NCBI GenBank assembly: GCA_050247135.1
Contig: JBFWUT010000013.1
Location: forward strand, 7,391-71,390
Origin: Berkiella sp050247135
Lineage (GTDB): Bacteria > Pseudomonadota > Gammaproteobacteria > Berkiellales > Berkiellaceae
Direction: 5' to 3'
DNA: 64,000 nt
The position numbers were made by a program, and so were the translations under genes. Every line of letters begins with the position of its first letter. Position 1 is the stretch's first letter. The notes beneath the pieces were generated by a model that searched no databases, was not told the origin of the DNA, and was given only the letters and a program-made list of their open reading frames with translations. Below are positions 1 through 9,381 of this stretch, piece after piece.

Positions 1-1169
1 AGGTGGGTTATAATCGCGTGCACGGTTTTTATATCGAACTCAGTCGCAATCAAGCCGCTAATGCTCCCAAAGACTATGTACGCAGACAAACCCTCAAAAA
101 TGTAGAACGATACATTACGCCTGAACTAAAAGTTTATGAAGAAAAGATCTTAAGCAGCCAAGAAAAAGCCATGGCTCGCGAACGTTTCTTATATGAAGAA
201 TTATTAAAAACGCTCATGACCGATCTTAATACCATGCAAGAAACTGCTAGCGTTCTGGCAACAGTCGATGTGTTAACCAATTTGGCAGAGCGTGCTAAAA
301 CTTTAAATTATCAATGCCCAACTCTCACTAATAAACCCGGCATTGATATTAAACAAGGTCGACATCCGGTAGTTGAACAAGTCATTAAAGAGCCCTTTAT
401 TGAAAATAATACGTTACTCAATACAGAGCAAACCATGTTGCTTGTCACAGGTCCTAATATGGGAGGTAAATCCACCTATATGCGCCAAACGGCATTAATT
501 GTATTAATGGCCCATATTGGCAGTTTTGTTCCCGCAGCTAAAGCAACCATTGGCCCGGTCGATCGGATTTTTACCCGGATTGGTGCTGCCGATAATTTGG
601 CCAAGGGCCAATCGACTTTTATGGTCGAAATGACAGAGACAGCCAATATTTTGCATTATGCTACCCCACAAAGCCTTGTCGTAATTGATGAGATTGGGCG
701 CGGCACCAGTACCTTTGATGGCTTAGCACTAGCTTATGCTTGCGCGGTAGATTTGAGCCAACGTATTTCCTGCTTTACACTTTTTTCAACCCATTACTTT
801 GAACTAACCGAACTCGCCACACGGATTGCGAACGTAAGGAATATTCATCTAGATGCCAAAGAATACGAAGATAATCTTGTGTTTTTACATACGGTAGAAC
901 AAGGGCCAGCCAATAAAAGCTATGGCTTACAAGTGGCTAAGCTGGCGGGTCTACCTAAAGGAGTGCTGCAAACAGCAAAAGAAGCGCTGTACAATTTAGA
1001 ACATAAAAAATCGCTGGTTGCTGCCTCCAAACCTAAAAAGAAAGCGCAAAATAATAAACTCATGCAATTTTTAGATGCACTAGCGCCAGATGAATATTCA
1101 CCAAAAGAAGCGTTACAGAAAATGTATGAATTGAAGGCTTTGGTGGAAGCAGAGGTTGTTGACAGTTAG
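1..1169 (+). CDS. mutS: DNA mismatch repair protein MutS, C-terminal part (5' end outside window)
   Basis: This is the C-terminal 388 residues of MutS, the dimeric ATPase that binds mismatches and recruits MutL. The reading frame is open to the first base, so the mismatch-binding N-terminal domains lie outside the window and the GTG at base 3 is not a real start. Visible parts are the end of the clamp and lever domains, the Walker A motif GPNMGGKST (about residues 150-158 of this fragment), Walker B with the Ser/Thr-rich loop VVIDEIGRGTSTFDG, the switch STHYFEL, and the C-terminal tetramerisation tail (SPKEALQKMYELKAL). The gene ends 75 bases before a convergent DUF945 gene, with a palindromic repeat in between. 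Confidence 0.97.
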   Translation, partial: VGYNRVHGFYIELSRNQAANAPKDYVRRQTLKNVERYITPELKVYEEKILSSQEKAMARERFLYEELLKTLMTDLNTMQETASVLATVDVLTNLAERAKTLNYQCPTLTNKPGIDIKQGRHPVVEQVIKEPFIENNTLLNTEQTMLLVTGPNMGGKSTYMRQTALIVLMAHIGSFVPAAKATIGPVDRIFTRIGAADNLAKGQSTFMVEMTETANILHYATPQSLVVIDEIGRGTSTFDGLALAYACAVDLSQRISCFTLFSTHYFELTELATRIANVRNIHLDAKEYEDNLVFLHTVEQGPANKSYGLQVAKLAGLPKGVLQTAKEALYNLEHKKSLVAASKPKKKAQNNKLMQFLDALAPDEYSPKEALQKMYELKALVEAEVVDS

Positions 1170-1180
1170 GGCCCTGCTTC

Positions 1181-1215
1181 GCTTGCCCTGCATAGCGCCT
1201 ATGGCGCGACGCAGG
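1181..1215. repeat. REP-like imperfect palindrome, copy 1
   Basis: The core is CCTGCATAGCGCC, a 3-base loop, then GGCGCGACGCAGG, preceded by GCTTGC. It forms a stem with two internal mismatches. A copy in the opposite orientation lies at 25511-25545 and matches at 33 of 35 positions, differing only in the loop. Here it sits between the convergent ends of mutS and the DUF945 gene, a typical REP position where it could also slow read-through. Confidence 0.75.
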
Positions 1216-1244
1216 AAAGCGAGGAAGTAGAGCTTCTTAAGAAG

Positions 1245-2753
1245 TTATTGGGGTGCCGGTGTTGATGTCGTTCCATTCTCCGGCGGAAGTTGTGGTGCAG
1301 CTTGAGGCGCCATTTGCGGTGCGCCTTGGCTTTGCGTTCCTGCCATTAACTGCATCAAATCTATCATTTTACCATTCACAACCAGTCTGCCATCTTTGAA
1401 CTCAAAATCCATCACCAAGCTAGAGCCTTTTTCTACCCACGCCCCTTCCTGAATTTGCTTGGTAATCATTTCATTGGCTGTTTTTGCTACTTCTTGATCA
1501 ATCGCTTCTTGCGTTAATGGCGGTTGCTGTTGTTTAGCCTGAGCTTCAATAGGATCTCTAACTGATAAGGACAACAACTCCTGCAATGTGGCTTTAGGCA
1601 TGATGAAGTTGCCTTTAGCAAAAATTGATTGAATCAGTTGTTGGATCTGGTGAACGTCAGTTGCATCGGGGCCACCAATTGCCATCGCAAAAGTCGCTCT
1701 GACATCTCCTTCTGGCACATGAACGCTGAGATCATCAATCACTATTTCAGGACGGGTCTTTAACAAATCAGGAAGTAAAGCCATGATCTGTTCAATATAC
1801 TGACTTTGCTCAGCTTCAGGAGCACTTTCCATCTCTTTGGTAATATCCACCAAAGACTTCATTGCGCCGGGTGCAATATTTTTAATAGAACCGCTGTAAT
1901 TTGCGGGGCCATATTGCTTGTCATCAACAATGATTAATTCAATGCGTAATGTGCCTGAAGATTCAATCATGCCATTTTCGGTATCGGTGACGCCACTCAC
2001 AGCAACGCCGGTCATCGAGAAGAACGGTTTTTTCTCAATATGCAATTGCAGCTTCTGCAAATCACCTTGCGCCGTTCCTAACCAAAGCCCTTCTGGCGTT
2101 TTAAAGCGTTGGGTTTTAAAGACTAAATCATCACCCACAACACGTGCGTTTTCAAAAACCATATCAAAACCTGGCATGAGCATATTGCCTTGCAATCGTT
2201 TGAAATCACGACTCAACTCCCATTCGCCGCTGATGCCTTTCCATAAGATATGCTCTTTGTCGTTTTCAGCGATTTTTAATTCTTTCCCATGGATCTTCGC
2301 TTTGGTGGTGCCATCGATTTTGATGATGCTGTCTATGGTGAGCACATCAGTATCACCCACCACTTTCATCATTTTCTTTTGTGCTTCATCATCTAATTGG
2401 GAATGAATAGCTGCCAACGCAAAAGCCCAACCACCGTCATGTAGCTTAACAAATGGTCCATGCCCGATATCATGCTTAATCAGAATATTTAAATTTTTAC
2501 CTGCCTCTTTGCTGTTGGTTAAGCCAGCATGAAAACCTTCGACAAACTTTCCGGATAAAGTCACACGGGTTTCTGCAGTAGAGTGTCGCCATCCCCGGTT
2601 ATAGGTCACTAATTCAACCTTGGTGGATTCCAGTTCTGAAGCTACCTGCACAATGTCTTTAAATCGCGTTTCTACCAAGAACCCAATCAGATAGGGTGCC
2701 GCGCCAATAACAATCAACAGTAGTATCAGGTATATGACAATTTTACGGTTCAT
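1245..2753 (-). CDS. DUF945 (YdgA-like) family protein
   Basis: This 502-residue protein has one N-terminal hydrophobic segment (about residues 5-26) that anchors it or exports it to the periplasm. It is followed by a long beta-rich region with the family hallmark near residues 40-65 (ELVTYNRGWRHSTAETRVTL), as in YdgA/DUF945 proteins of gammaproteobacteria. The last 35 or so residues are a Pro/Gln/Ala-rich low-complexity tail. The biochemical role of the family is not established. The gene stands alone: it converges on mutS and is divergent from fadE across 225 bases. Confidence 0.85.
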   Translation of the reverse strand: MNRKIVIYLILLLIVIGAAPYLIGFLVETRFKDIVQVASELESTKVELVTYNRGWRHSTAETRVTLSGKFVEGFHAGLTNSKEAGKNLNILIKHDIGHGPFVKLHDGGWAFALAAIHSQLDDEAQKKMMKVVGDTDVLTIDSIIKIDGTTKAKIHGKELKIAENDKEHILWKGISGEWELSRDFKRLQGNMLMPGFDMVFENARVVGDDLVFKTQRFKTPEGLWLGTAQGDLQKLQLHIEKKPFFSMTGVAVSGVTDTENGMIESSGTLRIELIIVDDKQYGPANYSGSIKNIAPGAMKSLVDITKEMESAPEAEQSQYIEQIMALLPDLLKTRPEIVIDDLSVHVPEGDVRATFAMAIGGPDATDVHQIQQLIQSIFAKGNFIMPKATLQELLSLSVRDPIEAQAKQQQPPLTQEAIDQEVAKTANEMITKQIQEGAWVEKGSSLVMDFEFKDGRLVVNGKMIDLMQLMAGTQSQGAPQMAPQAAPQLPPENGTTSTPAPQ

Positions 2754-2978
2754 GGGGCACTCTCAAATTAGTGATGTTTAAAACTTAACGGCGTTATGGA
2801 AATTTTCTTTTGCCAAATCTGCTCTATTATGGCGCAAATAACCCTAATTCGCATAGAAGCTGGAAAAATATCTGGCGATAAGGCAGACGAGGATATGCAC
2901 TCAGTTTTTACTTAGCTTGACGCTTACTATACTTCGAGGGATAGTTTACTTATATACAGCAGCGTTTCGGGGGAAATA

Positions 2979-5471
2979 ATGAGCACTGTACTTGGCATAG
3001 GTCTCTGGTTAGGTGGCTTGATAGCATTAGCCTACTTCCGTGCCTCTTTAATGACTGCTACAGGAGCCATCGCAGCTGGCTTGTTAGCCACTACCTTCTT
3101 CTCCTCACTAGGCTGGTTTACCCTCACCCTCTGTTGGGTTTTGTTTGGTGGCCTTGCTTTCCTGCTCAATAACCCTGAACAACGAAAACGCTTTATTACT
3201 AACCCCGCCTTTGATGCTTTAAGCAAAACCTTACCTAACCTTTCAGAAACCGAGCGTGTCGCTTTAGAGGCAGGCACTGTGGGATGGGAAGGAGAATTAT
3301 TCAGTGGCCAGCCACAATGGGAAAAATTGCTTACTATCCCCATGCCCAAACTGACCGAAGAAGAAGAAGCTTTTATTAATGGCCCGGTCAAAACCCTGTG
3401 CGAAATGGCAAACGATTGGGAAATTACCCACACCCTGAATGATTTGCCTGAAGATATTTGGCAATTTCTCATTGAGAATGGCTTTTTTGCCTTGGTGATC
3501 CCCAAGAAGTATGGTGGTAAGGGCTTCTCAGAATATGCCCATTCTGAAATCTTATGTATTCTAGCCGGCCGCAGCCTCACCTTATCATCAACGGTCGCTG
3601 TGCCTAATTCCCTAGGCCCTGCTGAATTATTATTACGCTATGGTACTAGCGAACAAGCTGAATACTATTTACCCCGTCTGGCCAGTGGTGAAGAGATCCC
3701 CTGCTTTGCCCTAACCGGCCCCGAAGCGGGCTCTGATGCTGGCGCAATTCCCGATACTGGTATTATTTGTAAAGGACAATTTGAAGGTAAAGAAATTGTT
3801 GGGATCCGGCTGAACTGGAATAAGCGTTATATCACTCTCGCCCCTGTTGCAACCTTATTAGGACTTGCATTCAAATTGTATGATCCCGATGGATTATTGG
3901 GCGAAAAGAAAGAACTGGGTATCACCTGTGCGTTGATCCCTACCAAAACCCCTGGCGTAACTACTGGCCGCCGCCACTTACCCAGTAATATTCCTTTTCA
4001 AAATGGCCCTACCCAAGGCAAAGATGTCTTTATCCCGCTAGATTGGATCATCGGCGGTCCTAAAATGGCTGGACACGGTTGGCGGATGCTAGTCGAATGC
4101 TTATCGACCGGACGCGCTATTTCACTTCCCTCTTCAAGTGCCGGTGGAGCAAGAGGTGCCGTACTTACCTGTGGCGCTTACAGCAAAATCCGCCGCCAAT
4201 TTCATACTAGTATTGCCAATTTTGAAGGTATCCAAGAAGTTTTAGGCAGAATTGGTGGCATGACCTACCTGTGTGAAGCTGTTCGCAATCTGACTGTTGC
4301 AATGGTAGATGCAGGTGAAAAACCTTCTGTACCTGGTGCCATTTCCAAGTACCATGTCACTGAGCTCGGCCGAAAAATTGCTAACGATGCCATGGATCTG
4401 CACGGCGGCAAAGGCATTATGATGGGCCCCAATAACTATCTATGCCGCAGTTATCAAGGGGTGCCAATTGGAATCACTGTTGAAGGCGCCAATATCTTAA
4501 CCCGAAATATGATTATTTTCGGTCAAGGTGCTGTACGCTGCCATCCTTATGTTTTAAAAGAAATGCAGGCTTTGTCTCATCACAATCTACATGAATTTGA
4601 GCATTACATGGGGCAGCATATCAGCTTTACCCTATCAAACGCTGCTCATGCCCTATTTCATGGGCTAACCTTTGCCTATTTTGCAAATGCTCCCACCACA
4701 ACATTTGCTAAACGCTATTATCAGCAGCTTGGGCGTGCAAGTTCTGCGTTTGCACTGGTCGCTGATGCCTCCATGGCGCTGCTTGGCGGTAAGTTAAAAT
4801 TCAAGGAATCGCTCTCCAGCCGTTTAGGAGATCTGTTATCTATGATGTATTTGATGTCGGCTGTGTTAAAGCGTCATCAAGATCAAGGTTCACCGCAAGC
4901 AGACGCGCCTTTAGTACGTTGGTCTTTGGATTACTGTTTAGCTCAATACTGGCAAACGATGAATGAACTGCTTCGTAACTTCCCACAGCGCGCTGTGGCT
5001 TTCGGGCTCCGAGCTTTAGTGATGCCATTTGGAATACCTTGTCATTATCCCAATGATCGTTTAAACCGTGAAATCACAGAGATTTTAACTACGCAAAACG
5101 AAGCCAGAACACGACTCTTGCAACGCGTCTTTATCTCTAGCAACAAAAATGATCCTATCCGAATTTTAAGCACTGCTTTTGATGAACTGATTCAACATGC
5201 AACATTAATCAAAACGGTCTTTGATGCAAGCAAAAACCATGAAGCGCATGGTACATTGTCGCAAAGCATTGAATTCGCATTACAATCAAAAATCATCACC
5301 GACGAAGAAGCCAAAATTTTAACTCGCGTGAATGAGTTATGCCAAGGGGTCATTGCTGTTGATGATTTTTCGAAAGAAGAATTAGGAAATAGCTCTGTCA
5401 AAGAGGTGGCTGTAAAAAAGTCCTCCGCGACTAAGGGGCAACCCCAACAGGATCCTCGTCACTTAAACTAA
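2979..5471 (+). CDS. fadE: Acyl-CoA dehydrogenase FadE
   Basis: An 830-residue FadE-type acyl-CoA dehydrogenase (E. coli FadE is about 814), which carries out the first oxidation step of fatty-acid beta-oxidation with FAD. The N-terminus has the two or three hydrophobic segments typical of FadE (residues 1-65). The FAD/substrate core follows, with FALTGPEAGSDAGAIPDTG around residue 245 and the DLHGGKGIMMGP stretch around residue 470, then the long C-terminal FadE extension. The ATG is preceded by a GGGGGAAA ribosome site. A TATACT box at 2928-2933 may be its -10, but I see no good -35. The stop codon overlaps the convergent downstream gene by 4 bases. fadD lies 4 kb away. Confidence 0.95.
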   Translation: MSTVLGIGLWLGGLIALAYFRASLMTATGAIAAGLLATTFFSSLGWFTLTLCWVLFGGLAFLLNNPEQRKRFITNPAFDALSKTLPNLSETERVALEAGTVGWEGELFSGQPQWEKLLTIPMPKLTEEEEAFINGPVKTLCEMANDWEITHTLNDLPEDIWQFLIENGFFALVIPKKYGGKGFSEYAHSEILCILAGRSLTLSSTVAVPNSLGPAELLLRYGTSEQAEYYLPRLASGEEIPCFALTGPEAGSDAGAIPDTGIICKGQFEGKEIVGIRLNWNKRYITLAPVATLLGLAFKLYDPDGLLGEKKELGITCALIPTKTPGVTTGRRHLPSNIPFQNGPTQGKDVFIPLDWIIGGPKMAGHGWRMLVECLSTGRAISLPSSSAGGARGAVLTCGAYSKIRRQFHTSIANFEGIQEVLGRIGGMTYLCEAVRNLTVAMVDAGEKPSVPGAISKYHVTELGRKIANDAMDLHGGKGIMMGPNNYLCRSYQGVPIGITVEGANILTRNMIIFGQGAVRCHPYVLKEMQALSHHNLHEFEHYMGQHISFTLSNAAHALFHGLTFAYFANAPTTTFAKRYYQQLGRASSAFALVADASMALLGGKLKFKESLSSRLGDLLSMMYLMSAVLKRHQDQGSPQADAPLVRWSLDYCLAQYWQTMNELLRNFPQRAVAFGLRALVMPFGIPCHYPNDRLNREITEILTTQNEARTRLLQRVFISSNKNDPIRILSTAFDELIQHATLIKTVFDASKNHEAHGTLSQSIEFALQSKIITDEEAKILTRVNELCQGVIAVDDFSKEELGNSSVKEVAVKKSSATKGQPQQDPRHLN

Positions 5472-7468
5472 GCACTGGGTTGTTGTGGTTCGGGCTTTGC
5501 AGCCCCAACCTCAACCGCTGCCCCAGATTCATCCGCTAAAGGATCCCCTTCAGGTTTCGCATCTGCATCAGGTGCTACCGCTGCATCAGGTGCTACCACT
5601 GCTTCAGGGGCTACCGTTGCTTCAGGGGCTACCGCTGCTTCAGGGGCTACTATTGCTTCAGGGGCTACCGTTGCTTCAGGGGCTACCGTTGCTTCAGGGG
5701 CCACCGCTGCATCAGGTGCTACCGTTGCTTCAGGGGCTACCGTTGCATCAGGTGCTACCGCTGCTTCAGGTGCTACCGCTGCTTCAGGTGCAGGTGCTGC
5801 TTCAGGTGCAGGTGCAGGTGCTGCCGGAGCAGGAACAGAAGCCGAGGCTTCATCAAGTAAAGCAGCAACGGCATCTTCAGGGCTGGCGGGCACATCTGGC
5901 GCTTTTTCTTGCTCGGGTTTTAGCTTAATTTGTCTTAACTGCCCAAACACAAACGCGATGCTACTGAAAATAGCTCGCAGCTTTTCTTTCTTGAAGATCC
6001 ACAACAAGCCCATCAACAGCGTGACTAATACCAAAGATAGGACAACTATTCCCGTAATCACCCATTTGCGCCAAGGCGAAGGGGGAGGCAACGGTTTCGG
6101 CTTCGCGGTAACAGGCGATGCTAATTTAGCAGAGCCTTGCTGCGTTCGTTCCGAATGTCCCTTTTCAGGGGTACTAAGTTGCTCGACAAGGGTTTTTGCA
6201 CGAGGCCCAAATATACCGGGTTCCCATTCCTTCAATAGCGTTTCCTGATAAGTAGGATACTCTCGTAAAGGGATCGTGTTAGCTGGTAACTCTTGGTTGA
6301 CATCAAATAACAAACGTTCTCGGATTTTTTCCGTTGAAAAGGGGAATAAGTAGCCTAGTTGATTAAGTTCGTTTTGTTGCCAAAAAGCTTTCCATCGCTC
6401 ATTCCAGTAGGTTCTCATGTCACTCATATTTTTTTGATACATCGTAAACACATCGACATCTGGAAACGTGATATTAATTAAGCGTCTATCGATAGTGTAG
6501 CCATTTAACAAAAGCGTCATTTTATGCGTGGCATCTGAAACCGGCATGAATAATTGCCATTTATGTTCTGCATACTTATTTAATAAAGAGGTTGACATCT
6601 CCCCATCTCTGCCCATAAACAGCGCATTAAAGCGACAAGTTTGCTCATCCAACAGGGGACTTGTTAACTCCACTTGTACTAATAATTCATCTGTATCAGA
6701 TATGATTTTTGAGGTAAAAGTTGCAGGATAATCGTATAGATAAAATTGTTGTTCTTGCTCTCGCTGGAAAAGTAAACTTATCGCTTGAATAGTCATGCGA
6801 TAAACACCCGGCAAGGTTTGCAAAGGATAATGATATCGAAAAACACCCTGTCCTTTGCCTGCATCATCTGTCAAGAATATTTTATATTTTTCAAAAGTAG
6901 CCACGTTATGTAGCGTGGCCAAAAATTGCGTCTGAGCGAGTAATTCCTTATCGGTTACTCTTTTATTTTTATCTGTTAAATAAGCGCTAATCGTTAAGGT
7001 TTCCCCACGAAACAAATTATTGGGAAAATCGGGAGTCACCATTTTTAAAGTGGAATCCACAATAATTTTGGGTGTGGCTAACATTTTACCCTTTATTTCC
7101 CATTGGCCTATGGCTGGCTTTTTTAGGGTAATGGCATATAGCTTATCAATCTGCTGCCAATTGACGGTATCTGAGTTTTGCAAAGGTAGGATCTCAATCC
7201 CTAAAGGACCGATTATTTTAATGGACTGCACGTTATCGGTATTGATAATCACTTGTAGTGATTGGATGTCTTTATCCACCACAAAGCGATTATCATGAAT
7301 AGGGATGCTTGTTTCCTGCTCTAACGAAGACACTAATGCGCTGGGCGCGCTGACAGTAGCCTTTTCAATGATCGCAGCCGTAGCATGAGAAGACTCAAGG
7401 CTCACAGCACATAACAAGGCTACCCACGTTGTAGCGGTCAGTCTCTCCATGGGCTGCTGTACCCTCAA
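5468..7468 (-). CDS. TIGR03503-like membrane-anchored protein with Pro/Ala/Glu repeat tail
   Basis: A 666-residue protein with an N-terminal signal peptide (a better start may be the Met at residue 7, MERLTAT), a beta-rich extracytoplasmic region of about 430 residues, one transmembrane helix near residues 470-492 (WVITGIVVLSLVLVTLLMGL) and a cytoplasmic tail. The ectodomain (for example GPLGIEILPLQN and FPNNLFRGETLTISAYLTD) resembles the TIGR03503 family of gammaproteobacteria, whose function is unknown. The tail holds 12 tandem six-residue units of the VAPEAT type, then an acidic end. It overlaps the convergent fadE stop by 4 bases. The family call is from memory of its pattern and should be tested. 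Confidence 0.65.
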   Translation of the reverse strand: MRVQQPMERLTATTWVALLCAVSLESSHATAAIIEKATVSAPSALVSSLEQETSIPIHDNRFVVDKDIQSLQVIINTDNVQSIKIIGPLGIEILPLQNSDTVNWQQIDKLYAITLKKPAIGQWEIKGKMLATPKIIVDSTLKMVTPDFPNNLFRGETLTISAYLTDKNKRVTDKELLAQTQFLATLHNVATFEKYKIFLTDDAGKGQGVFRYHYPLQTLPGVYRMTIQAISLLFQREQEQQFYLYDYPATFTSKIISDTDELLVQVELTSPLLDEQTCRFNALFMGRDGEMSTSLLNKYAEHKWQLFMPVSDATHKMTLLLNGYTIDRRLINITFPDVDVFTMYQKNMSDMRTYWNERWKAFWQQNELNQLGYLFPFSTEKIRERLLFDVNQELPANTIPLREYPTYQETLLKEWEPGIFGPRAKTLVEQLSTPEKGHSERTQQGSAKLASPVTAKPKPLPPPSPWRKWVITGIVVLSLVLVTLLMGLLWIFKKEKLRAIFSSIAFVFGQLRQIKLKPEQEKAPDVPASPEDAVAALLDEASASVPAPAAPAPAPEAAPAPEAAVAPEAAVAPDATVAPEATVAPDAAVAPEATVAPEATVAPEAIVAPEAAVAPEATVAPEAVVAPDAAVAPDADAKPEGDPLADESGAAVEVGAAKPEPQQPSA
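5564..5779. repeat. 12 tandem copies of an 18-base coding repeat
   Basis: On the minus strand these encode [A/T/V/I]-V-A-P-[E/D]-A twelve times (residues 564-635 of the TIGR03503-like protein). The DNA units are nearly identical (gctaccgttgcttcaggg type), so copy number probably varies between strains by slippage or recombination. The repeat also keeps the opposite strand open, which creates a spurious antisense ORF. Confidence 0.9.
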
Positions 7469-7706
7469 TTCCTATTGTGTTACCTAACAATAAAGAATAG
7501 CGTAAGTCCCTGGATCACGCTTGTGGAACTGACTTTTAAAACAGTTTTCTACGCCCCATGTTCGCAGCATGAATTTTCTAGGCTAGGCGACAAAACCTCG
7601 AGCAAAAGAGCATATTCTGATACACGACCGCCGCCAGAAATCGTAGCCAACAACGCAGCAGAGCAAAATGGGAAGAGTATAGGTGCCTTTGCAGAGTAGT
7701 TATGCT

Positions 7707-7712
7707 TATAAT
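7707..7712 (+). promoter_or_regulatory. -10 box of the likely minCDE promoter
   Basis: A perfect TATAAT lies 32 bases upstream of the preferred minC start, with a TG four bases before it. A -35 is not obvious at 16-18 bases (tgcctt at 7684-7689). Transcription from here would begin near 7719, downstream of the two earlier in-frame ATGs at 7702 and 7711, which argues that they are not the minC start. Confidence 0.45.
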
Positions 7713-7743
7713 GGTTGAATTTCTTCACATAGTTAATAATACG

Positions 7744-8496
7744 ATGACGGAAGCAACACTTACTAAACCTCTCACCAGTCTTGCACTCAAAGGTGGCCTT
7801 TTTACGCTCACTTCAATCATCCTGCTGGATCATGATCTCGATAATTTATCTTTGCAGTTAGATGATAAAATTAAGCAAGCGCCAAATTTTTTCCATTTTG
7901 CGCCTATCATCATCGATGTGGGGCGTTTGCATCAACAAGGCGAGGCATTCAACTTCCCTGCTCTCATGACGATGATGCGCGCTAAAAAGTTGATCCCTAT
8001 TGGTGTCAGGGGCGCATCAAAATCACTCAAAGAGGCCGCTATGGCAGCAGGTCTTGCTCAGTTCCCGGAAGAAAAGGTCATTGCCAAAAAGAAAGTTGTC
8101 GAAGAAGCCAAACCCCAGGAGGCTGTGACAACCGCTCAAGTGTCAGTACAAGCAGAGCCTACTCATCATTCAGCAAGCCGGATTATCACCCAACCCATTC
8201 GCTCGGGCCAGCAACTCTATGTCCCAGGAGGCGATTTAATTATTTTAGCAGCGGTGAGCCACGGAGCTGAAGTATTAGCAGACGGCAACATTCACGTCCA
8301 TGGACCTCTACGTGGCCGCGCGCTGGCAGGCGTGATGGGCGATCCCGAAGCCATGATCTATTGCAAAAGTTTGGAAGCTGAACTTGTTTCTATTGCAGGC
8401 CAATATCGCATCAGTGAAGATTTGAAAGAAGTTTGTTGGAAGCAAGCAGCTTGCATCCAACTACAACAAGGCCGCTTGAACATTCGGCCCATTTAG
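7744..8496 (+). CDS. minC: Septum site-determining protein MinC
   Basis: MinC inhibits FtsZ polymerisation away from midcell and is activated at the membrane by MinD. The N-terminal domain (about residues 8-105) is followed by a charged Ala/Glu/Lys linker. The C-terminal beta-helix domain (about 150-250) carries the family signature RSGQQLYVPGGDLIIL and the glycine-rich GRALAGVMGDPEAMIYC. The frame is open from 7702, but I prefer the ATG at 7744 (MTEATLTK). It gives a normal 250-residue protein and lies downstream of the TATAAT box, although no strong ribosome site is visible. First gene of minCDE. Confidence 0.93.
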   Translation: MTEATLTKPLTSLALKGGLFTLTSIILLDHDLDNLSLQLDDKIKQAPNFFHFAPIIIDVGRLHQQGEAFNFPALMTMMRAKKLIPIGVRGASKSLKEAAMAAGLAQFPEEKVIAKKKVVEEAKPQEAVTTAQVSVQAEPTHHSASRIITQPIRSGQQLYVPGGDLIILAAVSHGAEVLADGNIHVHGPLRGRALAGVMGDPEAMIYCKSLEAELVSIAGQYRISEDLKEVCWKQAACIQLQQGRLNIRPI

Positions 8497-8544
8497 GTTA
8501 AACACTAAGCTATTGCAGTCTTTTTATTTGAGAGGAACTTGGTC

Positions 8545-9381
8545 TTGAAAAATTCAACCTCCAAAGTCATCGTGATTACCTCTGGAAAAGGAGGGGTGGG
8601 CAAAACAACCACCAGTGCGGCCATTAGTGCAGGCTTAGCCAATATGGGCTATCGAACGGCTGTCATCGATTTTGATATTGGTTTGCGTAACCTGGACCTT
8701 ATCATGGGATGCGAACGACGCGTTGTGTATGATTTCGTCAATGTCATTAATGGGGATGCCAATTTGAGCCAGGCACTCATCAAAGATAAACGAATTGAGA
8801 ATCTCTTTATTTTACCTGCCTCTCAAACACGCGACAAAGATGCCCTTTCCAAAGAAGGCGTCGCCAAGGTGATTGAAGAGCTTAAAAAAGAATTCGATTA
8901 CATCGTTTGTGATTCTCCGGCAGGCATCGAAAAAGGCGCTATGATGGCCCTTTATTTTGCCGATGAGGCCATTGTTGTTACCAACCCTGAAGTGTCCTCG
9001 GTTCGTGACTCTGACAGAATCCTCGGTGTATTAGCCAGCAAATCAAAACGTGCTGAAGACAAAGAAACTCCTATCAGAGAGCATCTATTGATAACGCGTT
9101 ATTCGGAACCTCGGGTAAAGCGGGGCGAAATGCTTTCCATCGAAGATGTGTTAGAAATTTTATCGGTACCTTTACTGGGTGTCATACCAGAATCTCCTGC
9201 TGTATTAACATCATCTAACCGTGGTGTCCCAGTCACCTTGGACACCCAAAGTGATGCTCGTATCGCTTATGAACAGGCAGTACGTCGTTTGCTGGGCGAA
9301 AACATTCCCTTTGATTCCTCAGCAAAAAACTGGACCAAGAAAATATGGGATAAATTTGCGCTGTTTCGGAGCCCGGCATGA
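8545..9381 (+). CDS. minD: Septum site-determining protein MinD
   Basis: MinD is the membrane-cycling ATPase that recruits MinC and is displaced by MinE. The deviant Walker A motif KGGVGKTTT is near residue 16, followed by VIDFDIGLRNLDL and the switch CDSPAGIEKGA. The C-terminus is the amphipathic membrane-targeting helix (KKIWDKFALFR). Of two possible TTG starts (8539 and 8545), I choose 8545 because AGAGGA at 8531-8536 then has normal spacing; this gives 278 residues. It lies 48 bases after minC and its end overlaps minE by 4 bases (ATGA). Confidence 0.96.
   Translation: MKNSTSKVIVITSGKGGVGKTTTSAAISAGLANMGYRTAVIDFDIGLRNLDLIMGCERRVVYDFVNVINGDANLSQALIKDKRIENLFILPASQTRDKDALSKEGVAKVIEELKKEFDYIVCDSPAGIEKGAMMALYFADEAIVVTNPEVSSVRDSDRILGVLASKSKRAEDKETPIREHLLITRYSEPRVKRGEMLSIEDVLEILSVPLLGVIPESPAVLTSSNRGVPVTLDTQSDARIAYEQAVRRLLGENIPFDSSAKNWTKKIWDKFALFRSPA

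Noticed and set aside
1918..2406. 162-codon plus-strand ORF within the DUF945 gene
   Set aside because: Ser/Pro/Asn-rich shadow of the minus-strand coding region without a start signal or family.
2917..2933. TTGACG followed by TATACT upstream of fadE as a promoter
   Set aside because: Only 5 bases separate the boxes, far from the 16-18 needed; only the TATACT might be used, with an unseen -35.
5564..5779. Possible CRISPR-like array
   Set aside because: The 18-base units are contiguous without spacers and encode a hexapeptide repeat in frame.
5485..5928. Leu/Gln/Pro-rich 147-codon plus-strand ORF
   Set aside because: It is the complement of the VAPEAT repeat tail of the minus-strand gene; the 18-base periodicity keeps it open. 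Its low-complexity composition and lack of a start signal argue against a gene.
7475..7699. 74-codon ORF upstream of minC
   Set aside because: No family resemblance and no ribosome site; it occupies the promoter region between two divergent genes.
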